In this document: positions 51,801-62,395 of the stretch, one piece after another
Layout of the letters: each line of letters begins with the position of its first letter
Numbering within the stretch: position 1 is the stretch's first letter
From: Paralichthys olivaceus
Taxonomy: Eukaryota; Chordata; Actinopteri; Pleuronectiformes; Paralichthyidae
Length of the DNA: 64,000 nucleotides
NCBI RefSeq assembly: GCF_024713975.1
Contig: NC_091115.1
Coordinates: forward strand, 3,628,501 to 3,692,500
Direction: 5' to 3'
Program-made: the position numbers and the translations under genes
The notes under the pieces: model-generated
What the model was told of the DNA's origin: nothing
Database searches by the model: none
The model's input: only the letters and a program-made list of their open reading frames with translations

Positions 51801-54800
51801 TTCGCTGATTAGAGGAAATGCACCGGGCTGAGCAAACCTACAGTGACACATAATGAAGGCTTCGGCGCTCTGTGAGGCTCCACAGCATTGTTGCAGGGAT
51901 GCACCGGGCAACATGGTATTAAGTATTTTCAGTGCTTAACAGTGTCATTTTGTCAAAACTGCAGTGATGTAAATAAACACGTCCGCATCGGAGGCTGATT
52001 CTCCTCCTGTGGGGTCTTGATTAAATCTCTGCAACCTGAAGATCCTCTTTTCAAATTCTGACTTTGATTATTGATTGAAATGTCACTTTCCAACTCAGCA
52101 GATGACGGTAAAAGGCTCAGGTGACCTTTCTTTGTCTCTGCTCCTACCTTTGTACCTGGAGAGATGCTTTGTGGATGCGTGCTGGAATAAATTGTCCTGA
52201 AAGGGCCTTGCCATCTGCCACTACCACTTCGACCTGGATGTCCTTGGTGGCCTTGTCTCTAACTCCAGCTGATAAAAACTGAAATAATCACACTATGAAT
52301 GAGTAAAATTAGACAACAAGCTTTTACCAAACAAGTCATGTCCCCAAGCCAAGTGAATTAGCTCTAAATCGCCCTACTGCCTCCATCCCCTTGAAGCACA
52401 GCAAATAAATCACTCCTTGAGGGCTAATGGCTCCTGCAGGAGCCTGAGGTGCAAACCGAGACGGAAAAACATTTTACTCTTAACGTCTTCTTCATCCTGT
52501 CTAATTACTGGACAGAATCCCTGCAAGACAATCAGTCTGCAAGCCTTTATTTCTGTATTTCAAAGAGGTGAGGGAGAAATATCAACCTGCGATGAGTAAT
52601 GTCAGCTAATCAGCATACTTCTAATCCTTCACAACTCGCTGGTGTGACTGAGCATGTGATGGGGGTAAGGTCTCTCGAGAAAACAAGGACTTGGACAGCA
52701 GGACTCAGATCTGTTAAGATAGGAGGATATAAATTGTATTAAAAAAAAGGGTTTAACTCCCCACAGAAAACAAAAGGTGCATACTGCTGGAGTTAACCTC
52801 TACCTGTTTGATGTTTTAACCTCACTAGCTGCATGGGGTGGCAAAGCTTGACAACCACTTTCAATCCAAACTGAATTATCTCAACAGGTAAGCTACTGGA
52901 TGAAATTTTATACAGACGTTGGTGAGCCTCAAAATGTTTGTCTAGTGCCGCCATGACCTCGATATTTGACAAACAAGTGTGTGCACAAGGCAGCAGTATA
53001 CCTACTCAACATAAGCATGTTAGCCATTTCATTGAGAATATGCTGCATTAGCATTTAGCTCAAAACACAACAAATGATTTCCACCGAATTTGGTGGAAGG
53101 GTAAAAGCTATGGCAAAGGAAGAATCCATGCATTTCTTTTTCACCTTCTACTTTTTTTGGTCAACTTGCACACAAACTCTCTTTTTTAGCGATAGTGTCC
53201 AACTTTTCTTTCCAAATCCATAGAAGAAGTTTTTTCAGAAAATATTCTTATCAACCACAACTGTGACACAATCCCAATGACCTCTACACTCATTGTTTCA
53301 CATTAGATGCTTTGTCATCATCTCTGGTACATTCGTATTTATGGTTGAATGCTTTTATTATATATACAGAGAGGTTCAAATCCATTGTCCTTGGCACTGG
53401 TGCTTTCTTATCATCGTCATTTCCTCCGACAATAACAGGAAGACCAGTGATGTAAGATCTTTTCATCCTGCTGTGACCCGACAAGACAAGTGGGAGCTTT
53501 GAAAATTAAACATCTCTGTCTGTTTCCTCCCCGTGTGTGTTTGACAAACTCAGCGACCAGAGCCGCTCCCAACATGAGACGAAAACCAGCTTTTCATCAG
53601 CAATTACGGCCTAGTAGCTGAGAAAGGGATCCTGTAATGCTGCCTCTCCCTCTTGACAGTTCCAGTGTGAAACTATCATTACTAACAGCTCGGGGCCATT
53701 ACAGCTGCCAGCCGCTGACTGGTCAAATTCATGCCACGGCACGTGAATATGGATCCGCTGCAAACAGGCGGAGGTCACGTCTGAGTCACTGTCAAAGCAA
53801 ACGACTAGGATCAAATAAAACTTTAATAGACAAGGACATTTCTCACAGTTGAGTGTTCAGCATCATGTTTATCAGAACACCTTAGTCCCTTTATTTAATT
53901 CAATCAGTTGTGTGGTGGATGGGGGAATGGTCTAATCTGTTTGCTGCTGCAATCTTATTCATTATATTAACTCTGCAAATGCACGCAACAGATTGTGCAT
54001 CAGTAAAGCTTGACTGCCCCAGAGCAATAAACTTTAGTGCAGAACAAATTGCAATTGAGCGAGCGGACAAAAATCTAATTCCTCATTTCAGAAAATGATC
54101 AATTGTGGCTAATTGTGACACCTGTCAGATTACTTCCTGCACCATAATTCATGCTCACACCAGATTTAGTGTATTTATAATCTCTTCTTGTGGCTTTGGG
54201 GGCTCAATGCCAGCTTCACTTGGCACAGAGGAAACAGCTATGGTTTCTCCTTTCTTTATATTTGACAGAATCCATTTCCTATGCAAGGCTTGTGCAATAT
54301 TACGTTTCACCGGCGGATATGCATTTGATCTCGATGTTAAGACTGGGGAATCTTTTTGCTTGCAATCTAAAAATAGACACTTTTATCCAGAAAGTATGGG
54401 GATTTAAAGTGCTTCTCATGAGTGTATATAGGACGCTTTGTGTGTGTGTGTGTGTGTTTTTTTAAATCTTCTGGCAGTGTTCTTCGGGGACTTGTAAGAT
54501 TGCAGGAACATTGGTGCTGTCTTCTCCCAAATGCACTGAGGGATTAAAGCTGCTTCCACATCGGTGACATTATTAATTACGTGAGGATCCATGCTAGAGG
54601 CACATGAGGTCAGAGGATACCCAAATATCTGTTTCAGTCACATGGGCTACAATTGCATGACCAGAGTCAGCTCAACACAGGCTGCCATCTGAAGATATCA
54701 CCACAGCTTTTAATTGCACATTCTTGCAAGTTGCATGTGCACAACCATAGGACAACATCATGTCCATTTCCTTGTCCCATGCACCTGTCCAATGCAAACA

Positions 54801-55251
54801 CGAAAGTTGTCTCCAAAGTAGATTTTCATGCCTTTCAGGGGCGTTTTGTTTACACATGACGAAAAAGAAGCGCTGCACTATCATGGAATAATACCACCGA
54901 GGAGGTTACATAATAAAGAAGGGAATAAAAGATGATTTGATAACAGATGAATGAGGTTGATTAAATGCGAGCATCCAGAGGGTTTGCAGAGGAAACCAGC
55001 GCTCTGCCTCTGCAAAAAAATACGCGCACGCATCCGACTGACTGGTTTTTATTTAGCTCAGATTGCTTCGGAAATAACGAAGCGTTGTGGGAAAAGATCC
55101 GAGCAGAGAAACAAACACCTGGATGAAGCGCGGAGGTTCTGCGTGTTCCCAAGTTTTCTAAATGACGAGAAAACAGAAATAAAACATGAACAATTGTGCG
55201 AAGCTCCGTCTTACCTCGATCCAGGGTGAGCGGTTGGACCACTGTCGCCAT
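36636..55251 (-). CDS. lin7a: Lin-7 homolog A, L27-PDZ scaffold protein, complete
   Basis: Cytoplasmic adaptor of the LIN-2/LIN-7/LIN-10 (CASK-Veli-Mint) complex that positions receptors and channels at synapses and at epithelial basolateral membranes. Five coding exons in transcription order: 55251-55215, 45450-45332, 39416-39345, 37234-37025 and 36851-36636, all GT-AG; they give 217 residues. An L27 domain covers about 10-65 ([12 protein letters not shown]). A PDZ domain covers about 93-175, with the carboxylate-binding loop GLGF at 102-105 and a histidine pair ([11 protein letters not shown]) at the class I position of helix B. A glutamine-rich tail ends in QQNHMS. The start has G at -3 and +4, and an in-frame TAA lies 12 bases upstream. 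The protein therefore lacks the short N-terminal extension of human LIN7A. The exon phases and the [13 protein letters not shown]-terminus favour lin7a over lin7b or lin7c. Confidence 0.96.
36856..36868 (-). repeat. C13 homopolymer serving as lin7a polypyrimidine tract
   Basis: The plus strand shows 13 G. Read on the minus strand this is the pyrimidine tract three bases before the acceptor AG of exon 5. The intron is only 173 bases long. Confidence 0.85.
37025..37234 (-). CDS. lin7a: lin7a exon 4, PDZ domain first part
   Basis: Encodes 70 residues, [20 protein letters not shown] through LLSVNGV, including the GLGF carboxylate-binding loop and [12 protein letters not shown]. Phase 0 at both ends. 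Confidence 0.97.
37235..39344 (-). other. lin7a intron 3
   Basis: 2.1 kb intron with no exon or clear repeat recognised. Confidence 0.8.
39345..39416 (-). CDS. lin7a: lin7a exon 3
   Basis: A 72-base exon encoding 24 residues ([13 protein letters not shown] through RATAK), which finish the L27 region and link to the PDZ domain. Both splice sites are canonical and in phase 0. Confidence 0.95.
41526..41640 (-). repeat. dispersed teleost-type repeat fragment, inverted
   Basis: AACTTGGTGGAAGG and AAGAACCCATTAAATGTTGG are the reverse complement of the same motifs at 19221-19333. Confidence 0.55.
43676..43696. repeat. (GCA)n trinucleotide repeat
   Basis: About seven units in lin7a intron 2; not coding in any supported exon. 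Confidence 0.88.
45332..45450 (-). CDS. lin7a: lin7a exon 2, L27 domain
   Basis: Encodes residues 13-52, from [12 protein letters not shown] to FCTAIRE. It is flanked by acceptor AG (45452-45451) and donor GTGAG (45331-45327). This is the core of the L27 domain, which pairs with CASK-type partners. Confidence 0.96.
46748..46975 (+). repeat. interspersed repeat of a type common in teleosts
   Basis: The ordered motifs GCCAATCCCACCTGACGTTAGGCG, CTGGACAGGTCGTCAATCTATC, GTCAATTAAGAGTCTCC and TTTGGACTGTGGCAGGAAGCC match my memory of a very widespread teleost repeat, possibly a LINE 3' end. The family is not assigned with certainty. Confidence 0.65.
49029..49052. repeat. (GGGA)n repeat
   Basis: About five GGGA units. 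Confidence 0.85.
51410..51483 (+). repeat. dispersed teleost-type repeat fragment
   Basis: GGATCTGCACCAAAATTCAAT followed by CCCTGACCCATGCCTCCTCC corresponds to the family described at 19221-19333. Confidence 0.45.
51529..51546. repeat. (AT)n microsatellite
   Basis: About nine AT units. Confidence 0.85.
52830..53075 (+). repeat. degraded interspersed repeat of teleost type
   Basis: Ordered motifs TCTCAACAG, TACTGGATGAAATTTTATACAGACG, GTCTAGTGCCGCCATGACC and GCATTAGCATTTAGCTCAAA follow a repeat I recall as common in teleost genomes. The family name is uncertain. Confidence 0.5.
53080..53135 (-). repeat. dispersed teleost-type repeat fragment, inverted
   Basis: TTTGGTGGAAGG and CAAAGGAAGAATCCATG match the reverse complement of the family at 19221-19333. 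Confidence 0.45.
54439..54457. repeat. (TG)n microsatellite
   Basis: About nine TG units. Confidence 0.85.
55215..55251 (-). CDS. lin7a: lin7a exon 1 (coding part)
   Basis: Encodes [12 protein letters not shown] plus the first base of the next codon; donor GTAAG at 55214-55210. The 5' UTR upstream consists of CT-rich sequence (GA-rich on the plus strand). Confidence 0.93.
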
Positions 55252-55278
55252 GACTGCTGTTTACTGGAGACTGGAGAG

Positions 55279-55710
55279 AGACTACAGCATCACAGAGCGA
55301 GAGGGAGAGAGGGGGAGAGAAAGAGGGAGGGAGGGACAGAGAGAGAGGGAGAGAGAGATACTACAGCATCACAGGGAGAGAGAGAGAGAGAGACAGGGAG
55401 GGAGAGAGAGAGGGAGGGACAGAGAGAGGGAGAGAGAGATACCACAGCATCACAGAGAGAGTGAGAGTGGGAGGGAGAGGGAGAGAGGGAGGGACAGAGA
55501 GAGTGAGAGAGAGGAGAGTGAGAGACAGAGTGAGAGAGAGGGGAGGAGGGAGAGGGAGCGAGGGAGGGGGAGAGAGAAAGAGACTAATGCATCACAGAGA
55601 GAGAGAGGAAGGGAGAGGGGAGAGAGACTACAGCATCACAGAGAGAGAGAGAGGGAAAGAGAGACTACATCATCACAGAGAGAGAGAGGGAAGTAGAGAG
55701 AGATAGGGGA
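55279..55710 (-). repeat. purine-rich minisatellite abutting the lin7a start
   Basis: A 430-base GA-rich tract is punctuated by six copies of ACTACAGCATCACAG or close variants, beginning near 55281, 55360, 55441, 55583, 55627 and 55664. The spacings (79, 81, 142, 44 and 37) hint at a unit of roughly 40 bases. On the lin7a sense strand this is a CT-rich tract starting about 30 bases upstream of the start codon, so it lies in the 5' UTR or promoter. The long plus-strand frame through it is a repeat artefact. Confidence 0.85.
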
Positions 55711-55725
55711 GAGACAGGGAGAAAG

Positions 55726-55753
55726 TAATAATAATAATAATAATAACAATATT
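55726..55753. repeat. (AAT)n trinucleotide repeat
   Basis: About seven AAT units with degraded continuation into AT-rich sequence. Confidence 0.85.
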
Positions 55754-56288
55754 AATAATATTCATAATTATTTTCTTCCATCCTCATAACATCTCATCAG
55801 CTGGTGTTTTAAATACAACGATGAAATAAAAATGTCCATCTCAACAAAGAGGCGGAACAATCCAGCACCATAGAAGATACAGATTGTATAGACACCATGA
55901 CATGACGTGAAATTCATTTGTAATGGACACAAGTATATTATACTAATACAAGTGGTAAAATATTTTTATTCGTTTGTGAGGATATATTTCAGCTGAGTCA
56001 CTGAGTGGATCGATGAATAATAAGGCACGGATCTGCTCTATATCTATCAGCTGAACAATAATAGCAATCATCATAATAAGCACTTTTCAAAGCCAAAATA
56101 TCTCACACACAAGTGCAGCCATCTTGCGTATTTGAGTATGGAGCTGTTGTATCCACTTACTTTGACTTTTTAGTTTGGTCCGTGTCCCGTCTCCTAACAT
56201 AGAGGAGGTGGCATTTATGACTTGTACTGCAGCCAGCCATCAGGGGGCGACCAAGATGAGTTGAGCATCTTATTTGAAAGACGTGGGC

Positions 56289-56343
56289 ATTGTACTATTG
56301 TACATTGTACTATTGTACATTGTACTATTGTATATTGTACTAT
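56289..56343. repeat. 15-base tandem repeat
   Basis: The unit ATTGTACTATTGTAC occurs 3.7 times, nearly identical; the third copy ends in T. Confidence 0.93.
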
Positions 56344-59003
56344 GGGCAACTGGTCGTCTGTCTTGTGGAGAGGTTGTCCATAAGATTGTGTAGCAAGTCT
56401 TTGTCCAAGTTGCTTTGTGCATGAATTGCCTTCTGTAAACTTTTGCCACAAAGCTTGAGGCAAACTATCATCCAAAATATTGTTGAATGCTGGGGATTAA
56501 TATTTCCCCAAAAAAATGTAATAAACATGCATTTTCCAAAAGCCCAAGAGGAAAGAAAAATCATAAAAACACATGAATATTGTGTCTACATAGTTTTGGC
56601 CATGTAGTGTATCTCATAAATCAGAATAACATCGGGCTCCTGCACCCCCTCCAACTCGCTGTGTAGTCATTTATATCACAAACTATATAAAAAGTCAGTC
56701 GTGAATCATTGTAACACACCCCCCATCGGCAGCCCTGCGCTCCGCATTCTGAATCCAACAATCACGGGCATGTGTGTATTTTGTTTGCGCCGGCACGTGT
56801 AAATGCTTAGCTGCATATAATCCATTCATCCATTGCACTTCACAGATCAGTTGATTGCGCGCACGCTTGCCATTAAGGTTTATTGTGAAGCGCTGAGCCA
56901 CGCCAGCAGTTATCTCCTCTCTTGGCTACGCGCACTGCATGCGGCCTGATAAGGACTGAATGATGGTAGTGAACCTCAGCTGAAGGGCTTAAGGATTAAT
57001 CCTCATGTTTATATGCTACCGCAGAACAGAGCCAGACCAGTGGTTCGCTTCATTTACTGTAGATCTGCTGCCTAATGGTGTCGGCTCATACCTGGACAGT
57101 CACAACACTTTCACTTCACAACAGAAGTGGAGAATTCCTGGTTGGGCAGATGTTGCAGCAGCATGATGGGTCTCGTGGTTCTGACTTCACCGTGACAACT
57201 GCATGCTCTAAATACAAATACAACTCTGAGACAAGGTGTTCGGAACAAAATTCTCAGTATCATATCAGCTGAGTTTCAGTTCATTGGCTGCATCCTTCAG
57301 AGGCTGCCTTTTCAATAAGGTAATGGTGCCGGCAAGCAAAGAGATGTCCATATGCTTGAGAGTCAGCTACCTGCACACGCATTATACAAAACCAAGGAGA
57401 ACATTCTTGTTGAACTTCAGCTCTGTTTCTAGGCAGCAGCAATTAGGGCAGGATGAGCTGGTGACGCTGATCAATCCTCTGCGGAACCAGATCGTCTAAT
57501 TTTGGTTCGGCCTCGTAGTCTACACAGTCCACGACGACAATAAAGTCATTTTAATCTCATGTATTTTGCCTTGCAAGAATAAAATCACTTTATTTACCCA
57601 CTTGGGAAGAAGTTAGTTTTCTATTTAAATGGAATTTTCATCATTTTCCATCATTTTAAGGCATCAGGTAATCTCTGCCTTTGATTGAAACTGTTGCTAA
57701 ACCTGCACATGTTTAATCACACACTTGCTGATGATTCCAGCCGTCCACGTTCCCACCAGGCTGCATGCAGATGTAAACAGGTTGTAAGTGGTGCAGCTGA
57801 AGGGGATGGATGCAGAGGGTGAGGGCTTAGAGAGAGCACGAGAAAGAGGGCAGGGAGAGATTACAGCCTCCCATCCATATGGGCCAGAATACAGTTCTGC
57901 TTTTTTTTTTTAAGAGGTGGGATTATGCTGCAGTGCTCTTAAAGCTGTCAAACTGCAAATAAATTGATTTCTGAGAGGCCTGAAGAAAATGCACAAGACA
58001 GACGATTGGACGGTGGATGAAAGCTCATTACATCAAGATTTATTTGTATAATTATTTATTTGGGAGAAATACACTTATTAACGGCTCTTGTTGAGCATTA
58101 GATGAGAGGATCGATAACACTTTCAAGTGTGCATGGTAAACCACAAGAATACAGCCGGCCGCTTTACTCAGCAAAGAGCAAAGGCTTGAAACTGAGGGGA
58201 GCAGCTCACCTGGCTCTGTTTAGCAGAACCTCTCACCCAGCATCTAATATATGGTTTGTTGAATCCATACTAAAGGTGTAAATAGTGGTTTTGTGATATT
58301 TCTCAGCTGAATGCAATAAGAGTTTTATTTTTTCATGTGGCCTTTTCCCAGGCCCCTGCTTAAAAATGATGCTTTCCCAAAAAGAATAGAGAACATCTCT
58401 GCCACTACAGCGTCTATATGAATAATGTTGGGATCTATATTATCTATATAAAAAACACTATCGATGTAACTGGGTCACAGTAAATGAAGATGGAGCACAA
58501 CTTCAATGAAGGTTTTCATGCCCCCTCTATGAGGATTGCATTGATAATGTGGGATGCTCCCAACTCTTTGCTGTAATTCTTTGACTGACAGCAGAAATGC
58601 GTCACTAATCTTTTATTTATTAAAAAGGGACAGTGGATCATACATTTTGACAACTATTGACTGTGATCTCCGTGCAGCTCTGACTGTGATCTACATGGCG
58701 TGTCACACTGGGGAAAGATAAATCTCCAGAACAATGTTCATATGTAATCCTGATACATGTGTTAAGGTTTTCCTGCATGATGTGACAGGCTGCTTTCCCA
58801 CAGCAGCACCTTGGTTTATTACAAAGCTCCATCAGGAAGCAGCTGACAGATCATGAATGTGCATGATCATATGAGCGTGTGTGGTAAAACATTTTATTCA
58901 TCTTTTAACAAGACAAGTTGATGAAGCAAGTGGATAGATTTAAGTAGATCCACCGTCCACAGAACTCTCATGGCTTCCTGTTCAGTTAAATTTTATTGAG
59001 ACG

Positions 59004-59325
59004 ACTTAAAGCAGCACTAAGTAACTTTAACTGAGCAACAGCGCCCTCTGCTGCCACGCATTGTGATTAATTCTGTTGGGTTCCGTATCCAAGCGATTTC
59101 AAGAAGGGTGAAAAACAACGTCCATCAATATTGACTGGAGCTCTGACTCACTCACTGAACTGAAACACGAACGGTGGACATTACCCATGATTCCAAGCTT
59201 CCTGAACCAGAAGAGCTGCAGCTGTAACAGATCGCCACCAACCTCTGTTAAGTATTCTTCATGTTTTAAAAGTTTCCTGCTGATGTTGAAAATAAATAAC
59301 TTTACTCTTCAACTTGCTGGACCTG
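59004..59325 (+). repeat. possible interspersed repeat
   Basis: The start AAAGCAGCACTAAGTAACTTT and the phrase CAGCGCCCTCTGCTGCCA are typical of a non-coding repeat I recall from teleost genomes. No second copy is visible in this window, so the call rests on memory. Confidence 0.4.
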
Positions 59326-61599
59326 AATTTGACAGTTGAAGCAGCAACTCTCAGTCAGTTCCACACTTCTCACAGGAAATCGAACCCACTCACCAAAGTT
59401 ACACCGAGTGAGGTCAGACGTTCAGGGTGAGGAGCGGCAAGGAAAGAGGAAACACTCTCCTTATTCAAAGTCAGTGAACCATCAAACTCATTTTAAAGAT
59501 AACATTTTTAAGTTAAAAGTTACATGGTCTTGCTTTACGGAGTCAGCCACTTTGCATTTGCTATTAGATTTTAACCACCTCCACAACGTTCATTAAACCG
59601 TGAGACTATTGACATCCCCTTCTGAGAAACAGCCACCTTGTCAGGTGGAAATAATGCATCACATAAAGTAATGATATTGTACACTGGTTCACTTTGTCAC
59701 ATCCATTAGCTGCTGGGTTATTTAATCTCATTTCATTTGAGCAGATGCGACAAGTTGAAGTTCATATTCAGACCTGTCACAATATAAAGAGGTTTAAAAT
59801 GAAAAACATTATTGATGCTGCGCCCAAACTCATCTGGCATTTCAGTTTCAGACCGACAGTAAGAAATATTAAGATGTCTGTATTCATATTGAGCTGGTGA
59901 TGCTTCTAGGCGTCTTGAATGTGTGAACCTTCAATAGAATAAACATCTAAATAGAATATAAATAAATAGCTCTCCTGTATCCATCAGTCACTTCTTATCC
60001 TCATCTCCTGCTTTCACGGACATTGAAAAAAAGAAATCTTCAACAGGGATAATGGCTTTTACCTGCACTTACATCACCAGTGCACTTCATGAAAGTTTCC
60101 TCGTAGTTTGTATGTTCAGTTTTTGGCAACTCCTACAGAAATATCACTCCACTGTGATTAATCATCTCTTTTAAAACCATGAATAAAGATGTCTGAAATC
60201 ATCCACCAGCCTCTCATACAACTGCTGCATCCACAGCCTATTCCAGATGTAAAATGACAATCGTTATCTTCAAACTCATTTCATCATAATCCATACTCAG
60301 ACACTCCGTGGGAAGAGAGAAAAAAACACACACTGCTCGGAGATTAATCATGTGCAGATAAACTCTACTAATTTGTCGCTGACTGTTTTCTGAAGAGCGG
60401 TCAACTGATTAGTGCTTCAAAAGATTCACACTCGTCTCATAAAATCAGAGATGAAGGCGGCGGTGGAGGGGCCTTGATGAGCCATCTTGGACTGTGCTCT
60501 GATCGGGCTCCGCGAGCAACTGTTTAGTTAGTGTTCAGTGCACGTCCGGTGCCAGAGAGTACGGTTGATGATACATATTCTGCCAATAGCATCTGCGTGG
60601 TTATAAAAAGAGTTATGGCAGTGTCTGGATCTAGCAGAGACCTTTTGGCCAGAAAAATGTAAGCATTAGTGGATAGGAGAGGCATCCGTTCACTACCAGG
60701 GTTTTGATTATGCATGAATATGGATTTGTAACTTGCATGCTCTGTTGAAATGGGAAGAAATTTGAATCAATATCAGGGGAAAGTATAATAATTTCATCAA
60801 GCCTGAAAAGCAGCAGGATAACTCAGAGGTGATGGGTTTAAGAATACCACGAAAATTCAAAACATATGGAAACTTACAAACTCAGTAGAGGGCTTATCTC
60901 CATCAAAGCCTTGTGGAACCATTTGGAACATTTAAATTTGCTAAACACAGATTTTTATTTGGATTGCACACACTCAAAAATATCAGTACCCTGAATATAC
61001 CAGATTCTTTTTCTCAAGCCTCCCGGGAAAAACCTTAATACTTCCACAAGTTTCCAGCAGAAAGCTTTGCTGTGCATGTATAAAAAGAAACAGATGACTT
61101 GAAATATCAGATGGATGAGTTACTCAACCAGGGGCAGCGGCGTGCAGGGGTCATGTACAGGGGGTCAAGCGGGATTATGGGTATTTACTGGCAGCTTGGA
61201 TGATGGCGGTGATGAAAGAGGTGGGGACATGGAGCTGCTGCATGTTTGGTATGACAGGATTGTACAAGCCACAAGCACAAGACTTGAACAAGTGGCTCAG
61301 ACATTTTGAGTATGTGGAGTATATGGGTGTATGTTCTGTTTGAGTCCATATAATTGTGTTCATAAATATCCACAAAACAAGCCAGAGTGGTTTCGCTGAT
61401 CACTTTAAGCAAAGGCATTTGACTTGTAAATGAAGAGGTGTTCATGATGACACCCTGAGGACCATGAAAGTTTAATGCCTGCTGCTATTAAACAAAGATT
61501 TGTTTGAGCTTTGAGCGTATGAATAAACGATAAAGTTTTTGTTTTGCATGATAATTGACCTACAGGGTACAGATCTAATGTCAATGATGAGGCCTTTAT

Positions 61600-61869
61600 T
61601 TATTTAGCTCAGAGGAGAACTAACCAACACTCCAAATCTTTCAGTCCTTCTGCCATCAGGCTGCAAAACTCAGACAGTTTAAATTTTTAATGACACCTTT
61701 TATGATATAACACAGGAGACAAATGTCTATTTATTATACAATTATAATTTATATTTCCTCCTTAGTCTTTATCTTGATGTGCCTCGCTTTTGCTTTTGGA
61801 CACGTATCATATTGGATGTTATTTGTACTATCGGGAGTGGGGTCCTCCTTGGGATCAATAAAGTTGTCT
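61600..61869 (+). repeat. probable 3' end of a degraded LINE
   Basis: The phrase TCCTTCTGCCATCAGGCTGC is typical of the end of a fish LINE open reading frame. The terminus CTCCTTGGGATCAATAAAGTT looks like its 3' tail. No open frame remains. Confidence 0.45.
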
Positions 61870-62110
61870 CAATCTGATTATTTTGAGTTTTCTTCTTTGC
61901 ATCTGCATCGTTCCCATGTTGTTTCTCAAGGAATGTTCATGTTTAATGTAGTTTTTGCACAATCCTGCTGACAAACCAATGGACAGGGCCACATGTATAA
62001 ATGTCACATCTGTTAAAAGTGTTATGGGCTCTGTTTATAACTACAGACTGCAAATCTGAATATTTTAATTTTTCTTCTTTGCACAGCATCATTCCCATGT
62101 TGTTCCTCAT
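61870..62110 (+). repeat. two-copy local direct duplication
   Basis: Segments 61870-61930 and 62051-62110 are similar over about 60 bases, sharing TTTTCTTCTTTGCA and TTCCCATGTTGTT, and lie about 180 bases apart. Confidence 0.7.
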
Positions 62111-62283
62111 GTAACAGCTCTGGGTGGTTTATGGCACCGTTCTCCCGGTTTAGGTGGTTGTGTAACAGCTTTGAATGTGGTTCAAAGCTCCTCCTGCACC
62201 AACCACATCCAGTTCATAGTTCGCGTTCCTTGAGGAGGGGTATTGATAAAGCTTTGGCTTCTCTTCCTGTAGGTGCCTCCGGA

Positions 62284-62291
62284 TGACGTCA
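62284..62291 (+). promoter_or_regulatory. CRE palindrome in the acss3 promoter
   Basis: TGACGTCA is the perfect cAMP response element. It lies 105 bases before the acss3 start codon in CG-containing sequence. CREB/ATF control is inferred. Confidence 0.5.
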
Positions 62292-62395
62292 CCCCTCGTT
62301 GACGCGTCGAAGGAGCTGCAGGAGGATCTCAGGGAAGAGGAAAGTGGGAAGCTTGTTGTGAAAGTTCACTCCTTACGTTAACCACAACAGCAGCG

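Larger units (their letters stand above)
45451..55214 (-). other. lin7a intron 1
   Basis: 9.8 kb intron. It holds several interspersed repeat fragments and short microsatellites listed separately. Two stretches, at about 48120-48500 and 53630-54420, look non-repetitive and rich in homeodomain-like and other factor-binding motifs. No other exon was recognised. Confidence 0.7.
55754..62283. other. intergenic region between lin7a and acss3
   Basis: The two genes are divergent. No exon recognised. The stretch holds a 15-base tandem repeat, two interspersed repeat fragments and a short local duplication, listed separately. A GC-richer, non-repetitive part at about 56700-56990 could be regulatory. 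Confidence 0.6.

Noticed and set aside
55196-55696. 166-residue plus-strand frame rich in R, E and G
   Set aside because: It translates the GA-rich minisatellite at the lin7a 5' end; no splice or start support.
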